From CAYNFT01 sp964396535 (GTDB taxonomy: Bacteria > Chloroflexota > Dehalococcoidia > Dehalococcoidales > UBA2162), in assembly GCA_964396535.1 (NCBI GenBank), contig CAYNFT010000068.1, forward strand, positions 1-11,402: a DNA stretch of 11,402 nt, given 5' to 3'. The notes under the pieces are model-generated. The model saw nothing but the letters and a program-made list of their open reading frames with translations. It ran no database searches and was not told where the DNA came from. Of this stretch, positions 1-5,887 are shown piece by piece. Within the stretch, counting starts at the first letter, position 1. The number at the start of each line of letters is the position of its first letter. A program made the translations under genes and the position numbers.

Positions 1-1
1 G

Positions 2-367
2 GTAGATGCAAACACCGCCAAGAGTGAGCCGTTGAATGGGAACATCTTCTATTAAACGCTTGGTAAATGCAGTATAAATGTCTTTCCAACCCTCAACTGG
101 TATTATAGGCATCATGACAGCTCGGACAGGGTAGCCAGCCGAAGCCACACGGCGTATGGCTTCCAGACGTTTCTCCATGCTGCGAACATTCTCTTCGAAT
201 ATCTCGCATACCTCTGGTGGATTAACGCTCCATGAAAGGATAGTATGCCTTCGGTGGTCAAGCTCTATCAGTCGTTCAAGGTTTGTGCTCTTAGTGAGGA
301 GTGTCATGCGAGCAAATGGATGCTCTGCGAAAAAGGCACAACTAACGTCGAATATGCTGTCAACGGG
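2..367 (-). pseudogene. Spore photoproduct lyase-like radical SAM protein, internal fragment running off the left edge
   Basis: The minus strand is open from 367 to the window edge (about 122 codons) and reads like the middle of a spore photoproduct lyase (SPL) family protein. Visible blocks are LLTKSTNLERLIELDH, LSWSVNPPEV, FEENVRSMEKRLEAIRR, VRAVMMPIIPVEGWKDIY and IQRLTLGGVCIY; the SWS(V/L)N and P(I/V)xPVEGWK blocks are typical of the family. Known members repair the thymine spore photoproduct with a 4Fe-4S cluster held by an N-terminal CxxxCxxC motif. That N-terminal half is missing: about 20 codons before recognisable homology the frame meets a TGA (370-368) and then Cas10-like sequence. 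The first Met is at 307-305, well inside the domain, and no ribosome binding site was seen. I read it as a truncated, probably non-functional copy. An intact C-terminus may lie outside the window. Confidence 0.7.
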
Positions 368-370
368 TCA

Positions 371-867
371 AGTGCTAGAGGGTCCTGGAGCTTCCCCAAG
401 TAAAAGGCGGTTGGCGACCCCACCACCAGTACGGTCCTTCTCTGATATATCAAAGACGTGTTTTTGAATACCCGAGACGTCTCCTACAAGTAGCAAAAAC
501 GGAGTGCCATCTTCCTGCTCTACTGCCTTCCACTCATTACGTACCTCGTATATCTGATAAAGGCAAGCAGCAATGGCTGATGTGGTTTTCAGGTGGTCAT
601 ACAGATAAGTATCAGGGATTTTCTCCTGAGTATTAGCAGGGATTGCTACTGTATAATGCTGGAGAAGCGCGAGAATATGGCTTGTTATTATGCTGAAATC
701 TTCACCGAGGTTCGTAAAATGTGATTTGTCTGGTCGCCAAAGGCTTTGATAGTGCTCTCAAGCTCATGGGGGGCATACGCTGGAAAATTGTCTGGGAATA
801 CCGATTCTTCGATGAGCTCATCTGGCTTAGTCAGGAAGGAGGGCAGAGAGAATGACAGTCCGACACT
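371..867 (-). pseudogene. cas10: Remnant of type III CRISPR-Cas protein Cas10 (Csm1), middle part only, frameshifted
   Basis: Two adjoining minus-strand frames together give a Csm1/Cas10-like stretch of about 165 residues. The upstream piece (about 867-720) reads FSLPSFLTKPDELIEE, VFPDNFPAYAPHELES and IKAFGDQTN. The downstream piece (about 715-371) reads GEDFSIITSHILALLQHYT, then AIPANTQEKIPD, then LYDHLKTTSAIAACLY (604-557), then FLLLVGDVSGIQKHVFDIS (ending at 443). The last two are the most characteristic Csm1 blocks: the helix before the first palm domain and the G(D/G)xSGIQ strand at the palm start. The frames must be joined by a shift near 712-724. The HD nuclease end and the GGDD palm motif that would make cyclic oligoadenylate are both absent, a TAG (870-868) closes the frame upstream and a TGA (370-368) downstream. 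No other cas gene or repeat array was seen. Family assignment is confident; the gene is dead. Confidence 0.8.
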
Positions 868-1215
868 CTAAGAGTCTACTCATCAGAGATTAATCCGTCT
901 TTCTTTATTAGTAGAAAAACCAAATATGAGAATAAGTGTTAAGTAACGGTATAATAGATTGTCACTTATAATATGTCAAATTTTCGGAGGGAGTCAAGCT
1001 AAGCTTTCACAAACGGCACAAGTTAGGTCACTTTTCGTCATTTTGTTACTTTCAGACACCTGCAGGCTTTGTTCCGTATGCGTAGAGCATAGCGAGGAGG
1101 AAGAAAACTAGGACAGGACACCGACAGAGCTGAGGCTGATATAAGTGTCCATTTAGCTTAACGGGTAGGCTCCGACCAGCCTAGTGGGTGACTGATTGGA
1201 AAGATTGGTCCACCT
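868..1215. other. Gene-free stretch between the cas10 remnant and the histidine kinase gene
   Basis: I find no supportable gene here. Two TATAAT hexamers (950-955 and 967-972) lie in an AT-rich patch but lack convincing -35 partners, and a GGAGGG (985-990 region) has no usable start codon after it. A 6-bp inverted repeat, TAGGCT at 1166-1171 and AGCCTA at 1178-1183, lies just past the kinase stop codon. It has no T-run on either strand, so it is at best a weak terminator for the minus-strand operon. The minus strand from about 1120 to 1052 is open and could encode a short hydrophobic peptide ending in YAYGTKPAGV, with no start signal; I do not call it a gene. Confidence 0.5.
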
Positions 1216-2673
1216 CTACAATAGTACTTTGGCGACTACATGCGTACCTTTGCCTATAGCTGACTTAATCTCCAAAGTACCGCCCAACAACCCGATACGT
1301 TCGTACATGCCAATAATTCCAAGCCTCTTAGTACTGGCCAGGTCCTCTACAATTTGTGGAACCTCAAAACCTTTGCCATTATCGCTTACCGTCATTATGA
1401 TATTATCGTCCCCGAAATCCAGTTTGACTGTGGCTGTAGATGCTTTGGCGTGCCTTCTGATATTGCTTAATGCCTCTTGTGCAATGCGGAACAATAGTAG
1501 CTGTACTTCGACCGGCATGTCTTGCCCAGCACCTATCACCTCCACATGAGCCTTAATCCCATAGTTCTCCTCTATGTTATCTGCCATCCACTCAAGGGCA
1601 GATACCAAGCCCAGGTCATCTAATATAGGTGGTCTTAGGTCTTGGGCACAGCGCCGTAATTGTTCTAAGGCTTCGACAGCTTGGCTTCGCAGGGTTTCTA
1701 GCTCTTCCTTAAGCGCCCGTGATTGCGTTAGCCGGTTACTTGAGGTGATTGTGTCTAACCGCTGGGTGAGTAGGAGCAGAGAGGAAGATACATCGTCATG
1801 CAACTCCCGGGCAACACGCTTCCTTTCATCCTCCTGTGCCTGAGTGGTGAGTTGGACGTAAAAGCGCATATTCTCCTGCAATTGTTTTCCTTCAGTTACG
1901 TCTTGCAACGTCTCTATGGCACCTATTACTTCTCCACCTTCATTCTTGATAGGACTTGCAGTAAAATGAAGCCACTTTCCGTGCTCGCCGAGAGCCGGAA
2001 AGAAATCCTCAGCTTCATAGGCGCCATCAATTAGGGAGGATTTTTTACATTTGCCAAAATAATAGGCTTCAATTTCATCTGCGGATGCTCCATCTACAAT
2101 TAAATCGACCATTACCGGTCTCTTCTCAGCATAGAATGCCCGCCATTGCTCATCTGTCCCCACAATCTCCTGCCTGCTTACGCCCGAAAGAGATTCGATG
2201 GATGTATTCCAATAGGTCACTTTATGCTGTTTATCAACTACAAATGTTGGAATAGGAGAACCGTCAGTAATCTTTGAGAGCATCTCCTCCGCACGCTTTT
2301 CTTCAGTTATATCCCTGGCGATATGTTGAAAGCCAATAGCCTCTCCGTTAGTAGTTATCAAGCTAGTGGCCATCATTATTGTTGCTATTGCACCATCCTT
2401 CCTGACCAATTGCTGTTCATAGGGTTGAGTGATTTCCTCAGCATTAATCAGCCGACTACGGATTCCTCTAGCCACATTTAGTGATTCTATGGTAAGAAAA
2501 TCCTTAACATTTTTGCCAAGGAGCTCCTGGGTAGTAAATCCGGTAAGTTTTTCACACGCCTTATTTACGTTTATAATTTTACCCGTTATATCCTGAACCA
2601 ACATGGCATCACTGGCATTCTCAAACAGGTATTGATAGTTCTCCTTCGTTAGTTCGAACTCTGTTTGTATCAT
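1216..2673 (-). CDS. Cytoplasmic PAS-PAS sensor histidine kinase, NarL-partner type (HisKA_3)
   Basis: This 485-residue sensor kinase has no transmembrane segment, so it should sense a cytoplasmic or diffusible cue. PAS domain 1 spans about residues 11-124 (NASDAMLV near 19, ending in the PAC-like ARDITEEK). A second, longer, atypical PAS follows at about 135-262 (IPTFVVDKQHKVTYWN). The dimerisation/phosphoacceptor domain is HisKA_3, with the H-box RELHDD placing the phosphorylated His at 292. The ATPase domain carries an N-box at 399-410 (QEALSNIRRHAK), DNGKGF at 431-436 and a GTH block near 476. HisKA_3 kinases normally pair with NarL/LuxR response regulators, and the gene upstream is exactly that. 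The ATG overlaps the regulator's stop codon as ATGA, so translation is probably coupled. The signal is unknown; no heme- or flavin-binding signature was recognised. Confidence 0.95.
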   Translation of the reverse strand: MIQTEFELTKENYQYLFENASDAMLVQDITGKIINVNKACEKLTGFTTQELLGKNVKDFLTIESLNVARGIRSRLINAEEITQPYEQQLVRKDGAIATIMMATSLITTNGEAIGFQHIARDITEEKRAEEMLSKITDGSPIPTFVVDKQHKVTYWNTSIESLSGVSRQEIVGTDEQWRAFYAEKRPVMVDLIVDGASADEIEAYYFGKCKKSSLIDGAYEAEDFFPALGEHGKWLHFTASPIKNEGGEVIGAIETLQDVTEGKQLQENMRFYVQLTTQAQEDERKRVARELHDDVSSSLLLLTQRLDTITSSNRLTQSRALKEELETLRSQAVEALEQLRRCAQDLRPPILDDLGLVSALEWMADNIEENYGIKAHVEVIGAGQDMPVEVQLLLFRIAQEALSNIRRHAKASTATVKLDFGDDNIIMTVSDNGKGFEVPQIVEDLASTKRLGIIGMYERIGLLGGTLEIKSAIGKGTHVVAKVLL

Positions 2674-3350
2674 TCACCAACCTCGTTTCGGGGTATGTCA
2701 TCAAGAGTTATGTAGCCCGCTCTCAATCCCTTGATTATAGCGTCGGTGCGAGAACCACAGTCCATTTTATGAAAGATATTAGTCAGATGAGCTTTCACTG
2801 TGCGAAGACTGAGGGAGAGCTTATCAGCAATGTTTTGATTGCTCATTCCTTTCGCCGCTAGCTTTAGAATCTCAGTCTCCCTCTGGGTGAGTTGTCCAGT
2901 GGTCTGACCATCATCAGCCCCCTTGGCTATACCTATCACACGTTGCAGGAGTTTACGAGTTACCACCGGGTCAAGTACCGAATCACCAGAACGCACGGCA
3001 CGGACAGCCCTAGCAATCTCACTGCCGCGTGCACTTTTCAAAAGGTAACCACAGGCTCCAGCTTCTAAAAGTCCAAATATGTAGTGTAAGTCGCTATAGG
3101 CAGTTAATATCAATACGGCGCTAGACGGGCTTTCCTGCTTAATTAACCTCGTAGCATCAATGCCACTAAGATTAGGCATAACGATATCCATTATGACCAC
3201 ATCCGGCTTCAACTCGCTTACTAACTTGACTGCGTCCTTGCCATCACCAGCTTCGCCCACCACTTCAAAATCCTTCTCCTTCTCAAGAAGATGATGCATG
3301 CCTTCTCTTAGCACCACATGGTCATCGGCAATGACAATCCTTATCTTCAT
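2670..3350 (-). CDS. NarL/FixJ-family response regulator (receiver plus LuxR-type HTH)
   Basis: This 226-residue two-domain transcription regulator has receiver domain residues 3-120. The acidic pocket is D9/D10, the phosphoacceptor is D55 (VVIMDIVMP), the switch Thr is T83 and the conserved Lys is K105. The LuxR-type HTH spans about 153-215, with LTQRETEILKLAAKGMSNQ followed by the recognition helix SLRTVKAHLTNIFHKM. All key residues are present, so it should be phosphorylated by the adjacent HisKA_3 kinase and bind DNA as a dimer. It is first in the operon. The start is the ATG before KIRIVIADDH, the usual beginning of this family, although the sequence just upstream shows no good ribosome binding site. 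Targets are not shown by sequence; the divergent genes leading to acs and the acetate transporter are the natural candidates, as is its own promoter. Confidence 0.95.
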   Translation of the reverse strand: MKIRIVIADDHVVLREGMHHLLEKEKDFEVVGEAGDGKDAVKLVSELKPDVVIMDIVMPNLSGIDATRLIKQESPSSAVLILTAYSDLHYIFGLLEAGACGYLLKSARGSEIARAVRAVRSGDSVLDPVVTRKLLQRVIGIAKGADDGQTTGQLTQRETEILKLAAKGMSNQNIADKLSLSLRTVKAHLTNIFHKMDCGSRTDAIIKGLRAGYITLDDIPRNEVGE

Positions 3351-3584
3351 CTTGATATATTCTTAAACTATTATAAAACACAACAGACGTCAAGCTAATT
3401 CTAAACCATATGGGGAATAATCTCAACACCCTGTCAGTGTAGACATGAAGATATAGTACTTTAGGGCATATCAATTTACGCCTTTCCTACATGTAAAAAT
3501 AGTGTATCTGGACGGCGTATAATCGCCTGGCAAGTAGTATCCTATAAGTAGGAGGGTAGGAAAGGAGGGCTATTAACGGCTAAG
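3351..3584. promoter_or_regulatory. Divergent promoter region between the NarL-type operon and the acetate/two-component cluster
   Basis: This 234-bp AT-rich spacer must hold the start signals for both directions. Leftward, a perfect TATAAT on the minus strand (3375-3370) lies 20 bp before the regulator ATG. A TTGACG sits at 3393-3388, but the 12-bp spacing is too short for an ordinary sigma-70 promoter. Rightward, a perfect TATAAT (3518-3523) lies inside a small inverted repeat, GGCG before and CGCC after, with no recognisable -35 box. A -10 box with a poor -35 would fit a promoter that needs an activator, but this is inference. A strong Shine-Dalgarno (AAAGGAGGG, 3561-3569) precedes the small gene that follows. 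Confidence 0.4.
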
Positions 3585-3863
3585 GTGATAGCCAAAGATG
3601 GAAAGCCTACTACTCGTACTGGAAAAGTGAAAGGGAGGGAGGCAATCCTAGCACTACTGGCTAGGATTGCTGATAACGACAGGTTATTGGTAGACCTCGC
3701 TGATAGCCCCGGAGAGTTGCTTGCTGAGTATTACACTCTTACCCAAGAGGAACTGACAGCGCTAATTAGCGGCGATATAAAGAAAATAGAGAGTTGGGTC
3801 GGTAAGCTAGACAAGCAGCACGCAAATTGGTTGTGGTGTCAGCTAAACCAACAGAAGCGGTGA
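3585..3863 (+). CDS. Small helical protein of unknown function (92 residues, GTG start; ACG at 3576 also possible)
   Basis: I do not recognise a named function. From GTG at 3585 it encodes 92 residues: a basic N-terminus (KPTTRTGKVKGR), an alpha-helical middle (AILALLARIADNDRLLVDLA), then LTQEELTALISGDIKKIESW and a Trp/Cys-rich end, NWLWCQL. The LTxEExxALxxGD pattern recalls the small helical fold of LigA-like proteins and of some RiPP leader peptides. No maturation enzyme or leader cleavage motif is nearby, so that is resemblance only. I associate similar proteins with Dehalococcoidia signalling loci, from memory. The strong Shine-Dalgarno at 3561-3569 is 15 nt from the GTG but 6 nt from an in-frame ACG at 3576, which would give a protein starting (M)AKVIAKDG. 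The true start is therefore uncertain. It is the first gene of the rightward cluster. Confidence 0.7.
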   Translation: MIAKDGKPTTRTGKVKGREAILALLARIADNDRLLVDLADSPGELLAEYYTLTQEELTALISGDIKKIESWVGKLDKQHANWLWCQLNQQKR

Positions 3864-4027
3864 GGAGATGGCAAAAAGGGAAACTCCAGTTCTCGTCATC
3901 AGGAGGGCTCTGGAATTGCGAGGGGATGTAGATGAAAACTGAGGATTATATCTCAAGTCCGGTTGAATCTGCTGAGCTGCAAGTAAAAAATCAATATGAC
4001 TAAAAACTCCATAGAGAGAAAACTACA
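3864..4027 (+). other. Spacer with two possible tiny reading frames before the membrane kinase gene
   Basis: Two overlapping short frames occupy most of this spacer. The first (3868-3942, 24 residues, starting MAKRETPVLVI) has GAGGAG immediately before its ATG, which is too close for a good ribosome binding site. The second (3932-4003, 23 residues, starting MKTEDYISSPVE) has AGGGG with a 6-nt gap, which is acceptable spacing. Both could be chance, upstream regulatory peptides, or the worn 3' part of a former gene. No terminator hairpin was seen, so the small upstream gene and the kinase gene may share a transcript. Confidence 0.2.
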
Positions 4028-5320
4028 ATGACAATCAAATCAATTCTGGAAAGTATGGCAACTAAAGGATGGTTGCCATGTAATCAAACTGCTAAAGGTA
4101 GGCAAAGTTACCACTGGTGGATAATTACCGCTTTAATGGTGCTTTGTACTTTGGTTTACTATGCAGACCAGGCACCACTACTTGGCATACCCCAGCTTAC
4201 CAATAACCTTTCTACTACCGTTCATGACCTGCATCGGACGTTATTTCTCATCCCTATACTATATGCATCAGTGCTTTTCAGAGTTCGAGGAGGTCTGATT
4301 ACTACATTTGCTTTCTTATGTATTGTATTACCACGTGCTTTACTAATTTCGTCTTATCCTGACCCACTACTTAGACCCCTGGTATTTGTCACCGTTGCTG
4401 CTTTCGTCAGCCTATTAATCGCAACACAGCTTAACCGGATTGAAAGAGAAATAAAAGCTGGTGCCGAATCAATAGTAGCGTACCAGGAACTCAGTAAAGC
4501 TCATAAGCAATTAAAAGAGAGCCGGGCTCAGCTAATTAGGGCTGAAAAGCTAACTTTGCTGGGCCAAATGTCTGCTTCTTTTGTCCATGAAGCCAGAAAT
4601 CCTGTGTCTGCAGCTATTGTCCTTACCAAGCTACTGAATAAGGAAGTATGTAAAGATATTTTCTCTAAGGATACGGCTCTTGAGTACTTGTCGAAAATAG
4701 AATCAGCACTTGTTCGTAGCAGTAGTCTAATCCAGAACGTTCTCGATTTCAGTCGGAAGTCAACTCCAAAACTTGAGTTGTGTGAAATCAACGACGTGAT
4801 TGACCAGGTCCTTAAGCTGACTATCCACTCGGCTAAGGGACAGAATATCGAAGTGACAACGGTGCTTGACCCATCTCTGCCTAAGGTTATTGCTGATTTT
4901 GACCAGCTTCAGCAGGTTTACACTAACCTTATTCTTAATGCCATTCAGGCAATGGTAGAAGGTGGCACACTAACCATCCGCACCTTCACTAATGGAAACT
5001 GGTTGAAGACAGAAGTTCAAGACACAGGTTGCGGCATTTCTACAGAGAATATGCACAAGATATTTATACCCTTCTTTACTACTAAAGAGGTAGGGAAAGG
5101 GGTAGGTTTGGGTTTGACCGTATGCAGGGAGATTATCCGTTATCATCAGGGCAGGATAGAAGTAAAAAGTAAAGAGGGAGAAGGTACTACCTTTACCATC
5201 TATTTACCCCTGCACGTCGAGGGAGATGAAAATATCAAGTACTTTGACGGCGGAGAGGAGGCAGCAAAATTTTTACCAGCGTTCCAGCATAATAGATTTG
5301 GCTCTATCTTAAACAAATAA
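4028..5320 (+). CDS. Membrane-bound sensor histidine kinase (HisKA type)
   Basis: This is a 430-residue kinase. The N-terminal part (about 30-135) holds three or four hydrophobic segments (near 31-45, 71-85, 90-105 and 117-133) with only short loops, so it senses within or at the membrane rather than with a large outside domain. A coiled-coil linker (137-172) leads to the HisKA domain, whose H-box FVHEARNP puts the phosphorylated His at 187. The ATPase domain shows the N-box at 297-308 (VYTNLILNAIQA), DTGCG at 332-336, the F-box IPFFTTK and the G2 box GKGVGLGL near 357-364. The C-terminal 35 residues past the catalytic core are of unknown role. The ribosome binding site is weak (GAGAGA, 9 nt upstream). 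The CheY-like gene begins 19 bp downstream and is the likely partner. Confidence 0.93.
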   Translation: MTIKSILESMATKGWLPCNQTAKGRQSYHWWIITALMVLCTLVYYADQAPLLGIPQLTNNLSTTVHDLHRTLFLIPILYASVLFRVRGGLITTFAFLCIVLPRALLISSYPDPLLRPLVFVTVAAFVSLLIATQLNRIEREIKAGAESIVAYQELSKAHKQLKESRAQLIRAEKLTLLGQMSASFVHEARNPVSAAIVLTKLLNKEVCKDIFSKDTALEYLSKIESALVRSSSLIQNVLDFSRKSTPKLELCEINDVIDQVLKLTIHSAKGQNIEVTTVLDPSLPKVIADFDQLQQVYTNLILNAIQAMVEGGTLTIRTFTNGNWLKTEVQDTGCGISTENMHKIFIPFFTTKEVGKGVGLGLTVCREIIRYHQGRIEVKSKEGEGTTFTIYLPLHVEGDENIKYFDGGEEAAKFLPAFQHNRFGSILNK

Positions 5321-5339
5321 ACAAGGAAGGAGGGAAACA

Positions 5340-5750
5340 ATGGAGCAGAAGAAGATTCTTGTTGTCGACGATGAGCCGAGCATGGTAGCAGCAGTGGAGG
5401 CTGTGCTCAAAGGCGAGTCCTACAACGTGATTACTGCATGTAATGGAGAAGAAGGTCTGCGCAAAGTAATGGAGGAAAAGCCTGATTTAATTATTTTAGA
5501 TGTAATCATGCCCGGGAAGCACGGGTTTCAAATTTGTAGGGAGCTCAAGGCTGACCCTAAGTATGAGTCCTTCTCGAAAATTCCTGTATTGATGCTGACT
5601 GTCTATCCTGATGATAGGGAGGAGATGCATCTCTCCATGCACGAAGGGATGACTATGGAAGCGGAAGACTACATACAGAAACCATTTGACCCTGATGAAT
5701 TACTCGACAGAGTCGAAAGACTGATAAAGGTAACTTCGAGTATTAAATAA
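5340..5750 (+). CDS. Stand-alone CheY-like response regulator receiver
   Basis: This 136-residue protein is only a receiver domain, with no DNA-binding or enzymatic output. Acidic pocket D10/D11, phosphoacceptor D54 (LIILDVIMPG), T87 and K114 (IQKPF) are all present. The segment between T87 and K114 is longer than in CheY and Met/Glu-rich (MHLSMHEGMTMEAED), a variation at the face that usually contacts partners. The start is well supported: AAGGAGGG at 5327-5334 with a 5-nt gap. It follows the membrane kinase by 19 bp, so phosphotransfer from that kinase is likely. Because it lacks an output domain, it must act by protein contact or pass phosphate onward. Possible partners, all inference, are the other two-component pair or a protein of the downstream acetate genes. 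Confidence 0.93.
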   Translation: MEQKKILVVDDEPSMVAAVEAVLKGESYNVITACNGEEGLRKVMEEKPDLIILDVIMPGKHGFQICRELKADPKYESFSKIPVLMLTVYPDDREEMHLSMHEGMTMEAEDYIQKPFDPDELLDRVERLIKVTSSIK

Positions 5751-5887
5751 GTAAGGCCAGACTTAAGATGAATAAGTTTTCTGTTAGTGTAACAAGGAAC
5801 CGAACGTGAATATGTTGGCGCTTGTCAGCAGTGGGGTTATTGCTAACATTGACCTAAGCAAGCATATTAATAAGGAGGGGACTGTCA

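Noticed and set aside
156..467. Plus-strand open frame of 103 codons (MASRRFSML...)
   Set aside because: It is the antisense of the photolyase-like and Cas10-like fragments, has no ribosome site, and its composition is not protein-like.
1052..1120. Minus-strand short hydrophobic peptide frame ending YAYGTKPAGV
   Set aside because: It is short, has no start signal, and I could not tie it to any family.
1196..2034. Three plus-strand open frames opposite the PAS kinase gene
   Set aside because: They are shadows of a well-supported minus-strand kinase with all catalytic motifs.
4528..4791. Minus-strand open frame of 87 codons
   Set aside because: It lies antisense to the H-box region of the membrane kinase and has no independent support.
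5840..5870. TTGACC (about 5849) as a -35 box for acs
   Set aside because: No -10 hexamer lies 16-18 bp downstream; the only TA-rich candidate is at 11 bp and runs into the ribosome site.
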